Assembly (NCBI GenBank): GCA_023129715.1
Contig: JAGMBO010000060.1
Span: 1 to 54,114 of the forward strand
Direction: 5' to 3'
DNA from: Candidatus Eiseniibacteriota bacterium
GTDB taxonomy: Bacteria > Eisenbacteria > RBG-16-71-46 > CAIMUX01 > WJJG01
Length of the DNA: 54,114 nucleotides
Shown here: one piece after another, positions 1 to 9,069 of the stretch
How the letters are laid out: every line of letters begins with the position of its first letter
Position numbering within the stretch: position 1 is the stretch's first letter
The notes under the pieces: model-generated
Database searches by the model: none
Seen by the model: only the letters and a program-made list of their open reading frames with translations
What the model was told of the DNA's origin: nothing
Translations under genes and position numbers: made by a program

Positions 1-149
1 GCCTCTCGCAGGCGATCATTGAAGTCCACCTGCCGCAGATAGTGCATCAGGATCTCGAGGCCGGCAAAGGAAGTGAGGCGTTCGTCACCGAACTGGATGG
101 CAAGATCGCCATTGACACGGCGGCTCAAATCGCGCTTTCTTAACCTCAT
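1..149 (-). CDS. Transposase N-terminal fragment, cut by the window edge
   Basis: Reading leftward from an ATG at 149, 49 codons stay open to the window edge. The translation contains GDERLTSFAGLEILMHYL followed by a basic/acidic helix, which resembles the N-terminus of DDE transposases of the IS1380/IS4 type. A GGAGAG lies about 10 bases upstream of the start. The catalytic residues would lie beyond the edge, so the family call rests only on the N-terminal flavour. A related-looking C-terminal fragment lies on the same strand at the other end of the window. Confidence 0.5.
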   Translation of the reverse strand, partial: MRLRKRDLSRRVNGDLAIQFGDERLTSFAGLEILMHYLRQVDFNDRLRE

Positions 150-153
150 TGGG

Positions 154-218
154 AATGGGCTCTCCTTGCTTGTGTTCTTCGTGACCGCAATTACGAAAAA
201 ACACAAGTGGAGCCCATT
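154..218. repeat. 9-bp inverted repeat upstream of the transposase
   Basis: AATGGGCTC at 154-162 and GAGCCCATT at 210-218 are perfect inverted copies separated by 47 bases. They lie between the transposase start and unrelated sequence, so they may be part of an insertion-sequence end or its operator. No target-site duplication can be defined from one end. Confidence 0.35.
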
Positions 219-416
219 TTCAATATCTTCCCGCGCGATCAGGCCAGGATTATTGACGCTTCAGGGCTAGACGCTGCACGCCCGTGGGGCAGAGGCGATG
301 CGGGGGCCCCTGGCCGGGCAGCCGGGGCTTACCTGTCATGGCCGTTTGATGTGGCCGGCCCTCGGTGAACTGGGTGTTGGGGGAGTAGCGGGCGGTGCGC
401 GGTGCCTGCGCGTTCT

Positions 417-1385
417 CTAGGATCTGAGATTCCGGCTGCTGCGCAGTCGCAGGAGATACTTGGCCCACAACCGGTAGAGTTTCATGTTCCGGGGATAGCG
501 ACGCGTGTATTTGCGCAGCACGCGCAGGGCCTCCTTCCGGCGCCCCGCTTCCAGGAGTCCCCAGCCAAAGTCGACAGTCTGCACCGCAAGCAGGCGGTGG
601 AGAAGGGCGACAAGCTCGGGATGCTCCCGAAACTCATGCAATTGCGCCTCGGAGATCTCGACGTTGCAGGCGGCATACTCGACCCGTCGGGAGTCGTTAT
701 GAATGATGCTCTCGGGGTGGTCCCGCTTTCTCGATAGGACCTGATCGATGTATCCCGATTCACAGTGGAGCGCGTAGCGTGCGCAGAAATCGGTCTCGCC
801 CCCGTAGGCGCAGCCTTCCGGAAAGAGACTGCACGCCGACAGAAGGCTGCGCTTGACCGTAAGGCTGCTCGTCGGCATGAAAGAGCCGTACTTGATGATG
901 TGGGGAGTGAGCGGCCCCGTGAATACCCAGTGATCCTCTCGGACGACGCTGTGCGGTATGCTCCGGAAGTTCTTCCACGTACCGATGCCGGAGGGATGCA
1001 CGGTCCCGTGTGCATCGAAGACCTCGTAATCCGAGAAGACGAGTCCGAGGTTCTCCCGGCTTTTCAAGAACGCAACCGTACGTTCCACGCAGTGATCGAG
1101 GAGCAGATCGTCCGCATCGAAAAACATGATGAAATCGGATGCAGTGTTCGCGATCGCGTTGTTGAACGCCACCGACTGACCGGCGTTCTCCTGGCGGATG
1201 TAGCGCACATGCCCGCTGTCGGCATACTTCGCTATGAGCTCCGGAGTCTCGTCGGTCGAACCATCGTCGACGACGACGATCTCGAAGGAGCCCGCGAAGG
1301 TCTGATTGAGCGCGGAGTCGACGGCCTCGGCCAGAAACCGGGCGTAGTTGTAGGTCGCGATGATGATGACCAAGTCGGAACTCAT
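417..1385 (-). CDS. Family 2 glycosyltransferase
   Basis: A 322-residue GT-A fold glycosyltransferase that should transfer a sugar from a nucleotide-sugar donor, probably for surface polysaccharide or glycan synthesis at the cytoplasmic membrane. The N-terminus MSSDLVIIIATYNYARFL is the classic GT2 opening. VVVDDGSTDET follows, and FFDADDLLL supplies the DxD metal/nucleotide motif. A short TPR-like helical tail ends the protein. I chose ATG 1385 because GAGGTG lies six bases before it and the homology starts there; a longer in-frame reading exists but its extra 34 residues look non-coding. The acceptor cannot be told. It sits alone in an accessory region with a second glycosyltransferase downstream on the other strand. 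Confidence 0.85.
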   Translation of the reverse strand: MSSDLVIIIATYNYARFLAEAVDSALNQTFAGSFEIVVVDDGSTDETPELIAKYADSGHVRYIRQENAGQSVAFNNAIANTASDFIMFFDADDLLLDHCVERTVAFLKSRENLGLVFSDYEVFDAHGTVHPSGIGTWKNFRSIPHSVVREDHWVFTGPLTPHIIKYGSFMPTSSLTVKRSLLSACSLFPEGCAYGGETDFCARYALHCESGYIDQVLSRKRDHPESIIHNDSRRVEYAACNVEISEAQLHEFREHPELVALLHRLLAVQTVDFGWGLLEAGRRKEALRVLRKYTRRYPRNMKLYRLWAKYLLRLRSSRNLRS

Positions 1386-2162
1386 TGAGGGCACCTCACA
1401 TGAGCACCGGCGGGACGGCGCCTGCGGCCGGTGCGGCCAGTGGCCTTCAGAACCTGCAGGGCTTGCCGGCCCTCCAATTATGCGCAAACACTAACAGAAT
1501 CCAGACAGAAGCGACACTCTCCCGAAGACCATCGCTGTGCCGAATGCGTGCCACACGATTCTCTGCCTTCTGACCTCCCGCCGGCCGTCGTTTCCACCCT
1601 CCACAAATGGCGCGATTTCTTCCGCCACATCCGCACGGCGGTGGAAGCTCTGCTAGTGGGCGACACGCCGGAATGGGCGTCTCGGGACTGGCAACCGAAG
1701 AACCGAGAGAGAATCCGGAACCGACGCTCGGCCGCGGCGCCAGCGACACGCTCAATTGTCCGTGATCGCCACCAGCCCTGCACGCCCATGCCGAATCACC
1801 CGCTAGGATCCGGTCAGGCATACACGACTGGCGGGTAGAGGATGGCGATCCGACACGATACAATGCCGTCGAGTATAGGATTGTCCAAGATGTCAGCAGC
1901 GGGGACTATCGGGCACAGAAGAAGCGATCGGGGCCCCGGCGAAGTGATAACTCCTTCTCAGCGACAACGATGCGGGGATTGGTCCTGCGGATTGAAGAAA
2001 GGAATCGCTAACACCGGCATCGACCTGATGAACTCGCCGCCACGGCTCTGACCATTGAGCCTCCGTCTGCCCCGGCGCGGCCCGGCCGGGCTCGGGCTGC
2101 GCCAGGTCCACCCGCTGGCGGTGCCTACTACTCCCGGGAGGAAACCAAACCATGCAGGCATC
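1386..2162. other. Intergenic stretch, no gene recognised
   Basis: This gap of about 780 bases between divergent glycosyltransferase genes has open frames on both strands, but none has a convincing start, composition or family resemblance. A GGGAGGAAA at 2136-2144 precedes ATG 2152, which opens a five-codon reading (Met-Gln-Ala-Ser-stop) whose TGA overlaps the ATG of the next gene (ATGA at 2163). Confidence 0.5.
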
Positions 2163-3731
2163 ATGAGACTCCTCAACTCGCCACGCTCCATCGTCCATTG
2201 GGCGACCTTTGCTGGCCTCATCTCAATAGCCCTACTCCTTCGGGTGTCAGGCTTCCAAGGGTACTCTGATTCAGATCCACGCGACTATGCCATCCTCGCG
2301 AACGATTTGGCGCATGGCACCCTCCAGCTCCCATCCTATGATGGCCCACCTGTCTTTCCGCTCCGCCTTGGCGTATACGGGCCCATCGCTATCCTCGTTA
2401 AGGCATTTGGCCGTTCTGAACTGACGCTCGTGGTCTATCCGTTCCTCTTGAGCATAGCCGGTCTCTTCCTCGCATACGCTCTGGCCCGGATTCTCTACGG
2501 GCCTCTTGCTGGCTTGCTCGCTATCGGGCTTCTGGCCGCGCTGCCGACGGACGTCTCAATGGCCTCCAGACTCTATCCTGACGCCATCGCAGCCTTTTGG
2601 GCCAATGTTGCGGTACTGCTCACATATCTCGGTCTGACCAAGACTCGACCCTACCACTGTTCAGCCTACGCACTCCTTGCTGGTCTCTTCTTCGGCATCT
2701 CGTGGCTGTGCAAGGAGTCTGTCGCATACCTCGTCCCCTTTGTGGGCATTCTCGTTCTTTGCCTGCACCGCGAGGCTCCTCTCAGAATAAGGCTAGTCTG
2801 TCTCATTTCCCTCGGCATCGGCTCTATCGCTGTGCTCTCTGCCGAGGTTCTATCTTGTCATGCGATCGCAGGTGATCCGTTGTTTCATTTCCATGCGGTG
2901 GAGCGGAACTACCAGACGACCGCCGTCTGGTTCTTCGATCAATCGTCACCATATTTCGGCTGGGAGAACGGGCACTTTGCCAAGGCGTTGGCCAAGAGAC
3001 TCATTGTGGACGGCCCCAGGGAAATCCTGCTGTCCTTTAGAGCCCTCCCAGCCTTCGCGGCGCTTGCCCTCGCTTGGCGCGTCATCTTCCGTGAATACAG
3101 GTGCGCGATGCCGGGCATTTGGCTCGTCAGCCTTGCTCTGATGTTTGGCTATGCGTCTTCTTCGTTTGAGCACTATCGTCCCCTACCGACGTTCGAACGG
3201 TATCTATACCCGCTGCTTCTGCCCTCGGTGCTTCTGTTCGCCAGTTTCCTCGCTGGGCTCTTGCTGTCGGGGTCTGACTGCCCCGCCCGCAGAGAGCGAG
3301 CATTCTGGGCGTGGGCCCTCATCGTGGCGTATCTTGCCCACAGTGCGAGTGCATTGCCCGCGGTTCTCTGGTCAAGGCCGGAACGCACGGAACGTGAGGT
3401 CGCGGCCAAGGTGGATGGTACTGACATCGTATACACAGACTACCGCACTGCGAGTAGCCTGGTCTTCTTTCGCACTGGCTCGCTGTCACCATCCACAGCG
3501 ACGACAATCCCATATGAAAACATTGATGCAGAAGCCATGGAAGCAGGCGCATATGTACTCCTGGACAACGACATGACTGATTTCTTAGTCAGATCGTACG
3601 ATTACCGGCCTCCCCCCTTTGTACACGCACCGCCTCAGACATGGCGCAGGGTTTGGGCTGATGGGGTGTCCATTCTGTTTCAGATTCCGCGAGCGCTTGG
3701 GGGCCAAGGCAGTCAAGCCGACCGGCAATGA
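2163..3731 (+). CDS. Polytopic GT39/ArnT-like glycosyltransferase
   Basis: A 522-residue membrane protein with about ten hydrophobic segments. The first segment is followed by SDSDPRDYAILANDLAHG, which matches the first periplasmic loop of GT-C enzymes (PMT/ArnT, GT39) where acidic residues act in catalysis. These enzymes transfer a sugar from a polyprenyl-phosphate donor outside the membrane. The C-terminus ends in a short soluble domain. ATG 2163 is chosen because homology begins there; translation may be coupled to a tiny upstream reading frame whose stop overlaps it. Base composition is less GC-rich than in the core genes, in line with an accessory region. Donor and acceptor are unknown. 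Confidence 0.75.
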   Translation: MRLLNSPRSIVHWATFAGLISIALLLRVSGFQGYSDSDPRDYAILANDLAHGTLQLPSYDGPPVFPLRLGVYGPIAILVKAFGRSELTLVVYPFLLSIAGLFLAYALARILYGPLAGLLAIGLLAALPTDVSMASRLYPDAIAAFWANVAVLLTYLGLTKTRPYHCSAYALLAGLFFGISWLCKESVAYLVPFVGILVLCLHREAPLRIRLVCLISLGIGSIAVLSAEVLSCHAIAGDPLFHFHAVERNYQTTAVWFFDQSSPYFGWENGHFAKALAKRLIVDGPREILLSFRALPAFAALALAWRVIFREYRCAMPGIWLVSLALMFGYASSSFEHYRPLPTFERYLYPLLLPSVLLFASFLAGLLLSGSDCPARRERAFWAWALIVAYLAHSASALPAVLWSRPERTEREVAAKVDGTDIVYTDYRTASSLVFFRTGSLSPSTATTIPYENIDAEAMEAGAYVLLDNDMTDFLVRSYDYRPPPFVHAPPQTWRRVWADGVSILFQIPRALGGQGSQADRQ

Positions 3732-3799
3732 CCTTTGCCTGTGGCTCCCGAAGACTCCATCGTCCTTCAACTACTGGTGACCTGTTGTCACGATCGCGC

Positions 3800-4114
3800 G
3801 AGGACGCGCAAGCCAATCTCGCCGCGGGCATCGGCTACCTGCGCACGCAATACGAGCATTTCCCGGAAATTCTGGACATCGGCGAGCGCTTGAAGCTTGG
3901 CACCGCTGGCTACCATTGCGGCCGCGGGTATGTGAACTCTGCGCTCTCCATCTATCGCCAGAGGCGATCCCCCAGCTATCCGCCACCCGGGGAATCGGTC
4001 ACGCGGGAAGGCGTGAAACCGCAGCTAGCCGCCGCACGCGATGACGGTCGCTGCTGCGACTTCCGGAAAACGTGGGCCTACGTGGATCGCGTCTGGCAGC
4101 AGTATCTCGACTTC
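3800..4114 (+). pseudogene. Lytic transglycosylase (SLT) remnant
   Basis: In one frame the translation reads DAQANLAAGIGYLRTQY, then LGTAGYHCGRGYVNSAL, and later KTWAYVDRVWQQYLDF. These are the second half of an SLT/MltE-type transglycosylase domain: the aGi.YL helix, the LAAYNaG.g.V motif, and the terminal YV..V...Y helix. The first half with the catalytic Glu is absent and the middle has diverged. No credible start precedes it. I read it as a decayed fragment, not a working peptidoglycan hydrolase. Confidence 0.6.
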
Positions 4115-4680
4115 TCCCGTCGCCGTCTCCTTGGTGGCCCTGGCCAATCCCGCCGCCGCCACCGATTCGTCCAGTGCCCATGTAAGTTCCTCGCTATCAG
4201 ACGACACGCCCGATCCAACTCATTCCTCCATAAGGGGATCAAAGCGCATCGGAGGGCCGTTGACAGCAGGGGACGTGCGGCAGTAGCGTATTCGGGAGTG
4301 AGAGTTGCCAACCGGCTGAAGAGGAGAAGGATCATAGCCGAAGTGCCTCCATTCCACAGCATCAAGGAGAGCGTTCACCATGTCTGCAGCACCTGCACCG
4401 AGGGCAATAACATCGAGTCAGAAAACAAGAGACGGGGAACTGGCGGCAAGCGTCCAGATTCGTAATAGGTATCTTTCATACTCTCAGCCTTTAGGAAGGA
4501 ATCATGAGAAGAGGTCCTCTGAAGGTGCCGATACGCAGCCTCCAAGGGGGTTTTGTCCCTTTGGAGGCACTCCTGTTCTTTAGGTATACGTGAATGAGGC
4601 GCCCTCGCCTGATTCCATCGGAGGGTGGAGCTTCTTCCACCTCAACAGCAGGATAAGCTTAGAAAAAGCAGGAGGAAATC
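4115..4680. other. Intergenic stretch with one hairpin
   Basis: No gene is recognised here. GCCTCCAA at 4538-4545 and TTGGAGGC at 4561-4568 form a perfect 8-bp stem, with more G/C pairs possible inside it. No clean T-tract follows, so terminator function is uncertain. AGGAGG at 4670-4675 serves the next gene. Confidence 0.5.
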
Positions 4681-4977
4681 ATGGGAAGGTATCTTTTACT
4701 CTGGGAAGTCGACAAGGCGAGAATACCAGTTGATCGTAAAGAGCGAGGAGTTGGATGGGGTCTGTTGATGTCTATGGTAAGGCAAGATAGAGAAAAAGGC
4801 ATATCGAAAGATTGGGGAACATTTGTTGGCGAAACCAACGGATATGACGTTGTTGAAGGAACTGAGATAGAAATCTTGAAAATGACAGCCCAGTATGTTC
4901 CATATGTCTCCTTCAAGGCATATCCTATCGCTTCAGAGAGCCAAGTGAATGAAATGATAAAGGCCTTATCTGGGTAA
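4681..4977 (+). CDS. Small conserved protein, function unknown
   Basis: A 98-residue soluble protein beginning MGRYLLLWEVD, with YVPYVSFKAYPI near the C-terminus. Its alternating strand/helix pattern looks like a small ferredoxin-like or dimeric alpha/beta-barrel fold. I have seen similar short proteins from environmental bacteria but know of no assigned function. The start is secure: AGGAGG lies six bases upstream. The gene is clearly poorer in GC than the rest of the window and stands alone between non-coding stretches, which suggests recent acquisition. Confidence 0.75.
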   Translation: MGRYLLLWEVDKARIPVDRKERGVGWGLLMSMVRQDREKGISKDWGTFVGETNGYDVVEGTEIEILKMTAQYVPYVSFKAYPIASESQVNEMIKALSG

Positions 4978-5507
4978 TCAACTGAGATTCACGTAGTGGG
5001 GTGAGAGCGATATTCCTAACGCCAGGATGTGAGAATTCCCAGACAGTGCGACTCCAAAGCCGCCAAGAGGATTCCTATATCCTTTTGGAAGCATTTGAAT
5101 CTCGATCTGTTTTATCCAGAGGAGAGTTCTATCAACTTAAATGAATCTGGGCTCAGAGCATAGTGGATTCAATCCTGTGCATCCCAATAATCCCATCGGC
5201 GCGCTCAGCGAGGCGGCGAGTCCGTGTAGAATACGCTTCTCGGTCGCCGCTGACGCCCGTGGTCCGCGAAAAGGCCGTAATGCCTGTAATCAGCCAACTC
5301 TCCCACTGTGATATGGTCGCACGCATGATGCGCACATCAGTATCTGCTCCACTCGCCGTGGTCCGGGCCGGGTCGGGCCGCGCTGATGTCGCAGGCAACC
5401 CTGGGCCCTGGAGAATGCTACCCTGCGCTGACAACTCGTCGTCTGTCAGCGGACTCAGAGGCGTGGGTCGGCTCGCGGCCTAGCACGGCGGTCTGGAGGA
5501 TTCCCCT
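4978..5507. other. Intergenic stretch, no gene recognised
   Basis: About 530 bases without a supportable gene. A segment near 5058-5090 is a diverged match to the hairpin region at 4535-4568 on the other side of the small gene; both carry CCAAG and CCTTT..GGA elements. The rest shows no convincing coding signal. Confidence 0.45.
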
Positions 5508-5940
5508 CGTCCACACGCTCTGGACCTGGCTCTCGCTCCCGCCTGCTACCGACCGCCGCCCGAAAACCCGTTGCTGTATGTTCCGGTGCATCCTGCTCGG
5601 AGTATGAACCGGGACCTGAGGCAGGCGGGGATTCCCAAGTGGACTCCTGAGGGCAAACTGGATTTCCACGCGGCCAGGGTTGCCTACACGACGTTTCTCT
5701 TCGAGTGCGGGGCTTCCATCATAGAGGCGCAGGCGCTCGCCAGGCACTCTAGTCCGGTCATGACGGCGAACGTCTATGGTCGGACGCGCCGTGAGCGGCT
5801 CGCAGAGGTGGCCGAGAAGGTCGGCGCGGCGGCGCTTCCGATACCGGAACGTGCCATATGCGTGCCAGAGAAGGATGCTGGCGCGGAAGCCAAGGACGCC
5901 AACTCATTCTCTAGCGAGGGATTGTCGGCTCAGAATGACT
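5508..5940 (+). pseudogene. Tyrosine recombinase/integrase C-terminal fragment
   Basis: The translation from about 5508 contains TPEGKLDFHAARVAYTTFLF, then EAQALARHSSPVMTANVYGR and RRERLAEVAEKVG. These are the catalytic H-x-x-R box, the second His and the nucleophilic Tyr of phage-type integrases. The N-terminal half with the first Arg is missing, and an in-frame stop lies at 5481-5483. The reading runs on into the antisense of the tRNA-Ser gene without its own stop, so the 3' end is also damaged. Position and direction fit an integrase left by an element that used the tRNA-Ser 3' end as its attachment site. It is unlikely to be active. Confidence 0.75.
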
Positions 5941-5941
5941 G

Positions 5942-6024
5942 CGGAGGGCGAGGGACTCGAACCCCCAAGCCCTTGCGGGCGGCGGATTTCAAATCCGCTG
6001 ACTTACCAATTAGCCTAGCCCTCC
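5942..6024 (-). tRNA. tRNA-Ser (anticodon UGA)
   Basis: Read on the minus strand, GGAGGGC pairs with GCCCTCC as a 7-bp acceptor stem with discriminator G. The anticodon arm is GCGGA-TTTGAAA-TCCGC, giving anticodon TGA. A long variable arm (CCC..GGG) marks a class II tRNA, and the T arm is GGGGG-TTCGAGT-CCCTC. CCA is not encoded. The 3' end faces the integrase remnant. Confidence 0.93.
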
Positions 6025-6277
6025 GAATCTCGGCCCCTGTCGTCGCGCGCCGGGCTGGACCTACCCGCCCCCGCGGCCGGCGGCGAACCGTGTCGGCGTC
6101 CCCGCCTGCACTGCCGGTCGGGTTCGATCTAGCCGCTCCTGCGGCCGGCGGCGAACCGCTGACAGAGGGTAGAGCCACTCCCGGCGGGCAGTCAACGCCC
6201 CAGCAGGCCGTTGCATCCCCGGCACCGGCCCGCTAGACTCGCCGGCTGAAGCTTTTCCGGTCCGGCCGGGTAAGAGA

Positions 6278-7711
6278 TTGGCGAATCCCAGTATGGCGGA
6301 ATGGTGGATGAAGATGAACCTCGAGAATCTCCCGGGCCCTCCCGGCAGGGCCCCATCGGGGGGCGGGCGCTCGCGCCCGCTCGACCGGTCGCGTCTCCTG
6401 CACCGGGTCGGCCCGCGGCGTGGCCGGCGGGGGCGGCTGGCACCAATCAGGTCCCTTGGGCTCTTCCTGATGGTGCTTTGCCTGGTGCTCTCCTGCACCG
6501 AGAGTCACGAGCCCCTCGACTGGCGGGAGGCGGTCCGCGGCGGTCTCGGGCAGCTTGATACCCTTGTCTCCGACAGCCTGGTGGTCGGCGCGAGCCATGG
6601 GGAGGTTCCGGTGATTACCGGGTTCTCCCCCTATCTTCTCACGGGGCGGATCACCCGGGATGGCGAAGAGATCCGCAGCGAGCTCTACCTGCGCTGGGAT
6701 GTCAGCGAGCTTCCCGAGGGCAACGTCGAGCGTGTCCACCTCGAGTTCTACCTGGATCGGGTCGATGCCGCTGGCGCCGGCAGTGGCGATTTCCAACTGC
6801 GCATGTACCCGGTGACCAGTACGTGGAGCGAAGACAGCCTGACCTTGGAGACGCAGCCCGTCGTCAACACGGCCACGGCGCTGGCGACCGCCGAGTTCGA
6901 TACCGCCGGTCTTGGAGCGGGCGAGGGGCCGCTCCACCTGCGACCACTCTTCGAGAGCGAGAGCGGTGCGGCGCTCAACGAGCTGATCGAGGATTGGCGG
7001 GACGACGCGGAGAGCAACTTCGGTGTCATGATCCGGGCCGGGGCGAGCAGTTCCGAGGGGATCCTGCGCTTCTTCAGCGCCGAGGGCTATCCGGCAAGCT
7101 TCACCGAGCCACATCTCACGCCGCGCCTCGCGATCGAGATGGCCGATACAACCGTCTACTTCCAGGCCATCGATGATGTCTTCCTCGGCCGCACGCTTTC
7201 CGGGGAGTTGACGATCGCCGACTCGCTGCTGCTTGTCAGCACAGGCTACGTGCGCCGCAGCGCGTTGCGTTTCGATCTCTCCGCGCTGCGGGGGAGCACG
7301 CCGGCGGGCGAGCCGATCCTCGACCGGGCCGTCGTTCGCGGGGTCTTGCACCTTGCGCTCGAGCCGGAGCAGAGTTGGAGCCTGGCGGCGGATGACAATC
7401 TGACGCTCTTTGCCTACGAGGCGGATGTCGATTGGGAGAGCGGAGATCCGCTGGGATCGGCAGTCTTGATCGATTTCGTCGGCGAGGCCGGTGTGGCGGG
7501 GGACGATGCCGGAGTCGAGATCCGCATCGTCGAATACCTCCAACGCGCCCTCGAGGGCTCGGGGACCAGCCTCGTGATCCTTTCGACGAACGAGACGACG
7601 ACACTGGGATCGATACTCCTGCGCGGCCCCGAGGCCTCCGCGGGCAAGCCCATCGTGACGATCGTGACCGCCGATCTGGTCGGTCGATTGGGCGACGAGA
7701 CGCAACGCTAG
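6278..7711 (+). CDS. Lipoprotein with DNRLRE/CBM96-like jelly-roll domains
   Basis: A secreted protein of up to 477 residues. A hydrophobic stretch ending LCLVLSC gives a lipobox with Cys at about residue 71, so it should be a lipoprotein. The mature part has two stretches of the pattern seen in DNRLRE (CBM96-type) domains: SELYLRWDVSELPEGNVE with later LTPRLAIEM, and RSALRFDLSALRG with later KPIVTIV. Such domains bind glycans or serve as surface modules. The real start is uncertain; M1 leaves an unusually long basic leader before the signal sequence, and a later start is likely. It overlaps the ribosome-binding region of the barrel protein downstream, so the two are probably co-transcribed. 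Confidence 0.7.
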   Translation: MANPSMAEWWMKMNLENLPGPPGRAPSGGGRSRPLDRSRLLHRVGPRRGRRGRLAPIRSLGLFLMVLCLVLSCTESHEPLDWREAVRGGLGQLDTLVSDSLVVGASHGEVPVITGFSPYLLTGRITRDGEEIRSELYLRWDVSELPEGNVERVHLEFYLDRVDAAGAGSGDFQLRMYPVTSTWSEDSLTLETQPVVNTATALATAEFDTAGLGAGEGPLHLRPLFESESGAALNELIEDWRDDAESNFGVMIRAGASSSEGILRFFSAEGYPASFTEPHLTPRLAIEMADTTVYFQAIDDVFLGRTLSGELTIADSLLLVSTGYVRRSALRFDLSALRGSTPAGEPILDRAVVRGVLHLALEPEQSWSLAADDNLTLFAYEADVDWESGDPLGSAVLIDFVGEAGVAGDDAGVEIRIVEYLQRALEGSGTSLVILSTNETTTLGSILLRGPEASAGKPIVTIVTADLVGRLGDETQR

Positions 7712-7714
7712 AGG

Positions 7715-8953
7715 ATGCCGATGCGCGTAACGCTCCTGATCAGCGTGATTGTCCTGGTGGGGCTCATGGTGAGCCCGGCGCAAGCGGTGAGTGTCTTTGC
7801 GCGCGAGGGGTTCGGCGAGTGGCTGGAGGGCTACGACCTGCGCGGGGAGACGCTCGGCGGCACCGGGATTGGCCTGGCCGATCCCAACAACTTCACCGGT
7901 CCCAATCCGGCCAGCACCGCATTCTCCCCGCACACGCTCGGCCACACCGGGGTGATCTCGGTGACGAGTTGGGCCGATGATGGTTCGGCGACGGCGCGCT
8001 GGCAGCTTCCGATGATCACCGAGCTCGGAGTCTATGTGCCGCTTCCCGCGGGTATCGGCGTGCGCTTGATCCTCGAGCCGGCGACGGATGCCTCCTACGC
8101 CCTCGAGCGGGACGTGCCCACCGGCTGGGAGGAGATCGAAGAGGACATTCGCCGCGAGGAGGGCTCCCGTGGCCCCGTGCGCGTGCGGGCGGGGTTCTCT
8201 TGGCAGGGGGGTTCCTGGTGGGCCCTCGGCACGGGGATCAACGTCGTCTCGGGCTCGATCGTCGATCGCACCCGGTACGTCTTTGGCGATTCCGCCAGCG
8301 CCGCGGGTTGGCAGGGTGGCTCCGATCGGCGCGAACTGCGCTTCCATGCCTGCACGGCGATCGATCTCGGCTTCCTCGCCCGACCCACCGAGCGCCTCTC
8401 ACTGGGGGCGTTCTACTCGACCAGTCATTCGTCGAGCGTAACCGAAACCTATCGCAGCGTCGGCGGTACGGACTGGACCATCGGCGAGGTCGATGTCGAC
8501 TTGCCGGCCGGCTTTGGAGTGGGTGTCGGCCTGGGGCTTACACCTCGCTGGCGCCTGAGCGCTGACGCCCTCTACCGTCTGTGGGAGGATGTCCAGATCG
8601 GGGGCGCTGATTCGCCCCGCGCGCAGATCGGGCCCTTCCGCAATACTCTGCGTTGGGGCGCCGGCATCGAGCGCCTCGGCTCGGAGAACCGCAACGCGCC
8701 GTTTCTCTCTCGCGTCGTCTGGCGTGCCGGGTTTGCCCAGATTCCCTGGTATCTCGAAGATGCCACCGGGGACGCCATCGAGGAATGGCGCGTCAGTTTG
8801 GGCGCTGGCCTGCCGATCCAGAAGGACCGCGGCATGTTCGATCTGATGGTCGCCTATGGTCAGCGGGGTTCGCTCGAGACGAATGGACTCGAGGAAGAAT
8901 ACCTGCGCCTCGGATTTGCCTTCACCTTCGCCCACGTCTTGCGCGAGTACTAG
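7715..8953 (+). CDS. Outer-membrane beta-barrel protein (UPF0164/FadL-like)
   Basis: A 412-residue protein with a clear signal peptide (MRVTLLISVIVLVGLMVSPA, cleavage after AQA). Alternating amphipathic strands follow, rich in Gly and aromatics, and the last residues FAFTFAHVLREY form a terminal strand. After the signal, GYDLRGETLGGTGIGLADPN resembles the start of UPF0164/PorV-type and FadL-like barrels, where small residues plug the pore. It would sit in the outer membrane, either as a channel or as an assembly partner. ATG 7715 follows the previous stop by three bases; ATG 7721 has the better spacing to AGAGG and may be the true start. Confidence 0.7.
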   Translation: MPMRVTLLISVIVLVGLMVSPAQAVSVFAREGFGEWLEGYDLRGETLGGTGIGLADPNNFTGPNPASTAFSPHTLGHTGVISVTSWADDGSATARWQLPMITELGVYVPLPAGIGVRLILEPATDASYALERDVPTGWEEIEEDIRREEGSRGPVRVRAGFSWQGGSWWALGTGINVVSGSIVDRTRYVFGDSASAAGWQGGSDRRELRFHACTAIDLGFLARPTERLSLGAFYSTSHSSSVTETYRSVGGTDWTIGEVDVDLPAGFGVGVGLGLTPRWRLSADALYRLWEDVQIGGADSPRAQIGPFRNTLRWGAGIERLGSENRNAPFLSRVVWRAGFAQIPWYLEDATGDAIEEWRVSLGAGLPIQKDRGMFDLMVAYGQRGSLETNGLEEEYLRLGFAFTFAHVLREY

Positions 8954-8972
8954 CCCCGGCGCACGCCGGGGC
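8953..8972. terminator. Hairpin between convergent genes
   Basis: GCCCCGGC at 8953-8960 and GCCGGGGC at 8965-8972 form a perfect 8-bp stem with a four-base loop right at the stop of the barrel gene. No U-tract follows. It probably ends transcription of the barrel operon. Confidence 0.5.
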
Positions 8973-9069
8973 ATCCCAAGAGCAGGCCCGCGCGCCGATC
9001 TCCCAGGTCCTACCCGGTCCCGTCACGCGTCGGGGAAGCGGAGACTCGGGCGCAGTGGCTGGGGTGGGG

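Noticed and set aside
5153-5483. Short frames on both strands between the small gene and the integrase remnant
   Set aside because: Neither strand shows a ribosome site or a family match. A faint likeness of the minus frame to an integrase tail is too weak to call.
5943-6018. Apparent protein text GGRGTRTPKPLRAADFKS
   Set aside because: This is the antisense translation of tRNA-Ser(UGA), a well-known false protein tail.
6233-8347. Long open frame on the minus strand opposite the lipoprotein and barrel genes
   Set aside because: It is rich in Arg, Pro, His and Ala without domains, and lies antisense to two genes with clear signal peptides. High GC makes such shadows common.
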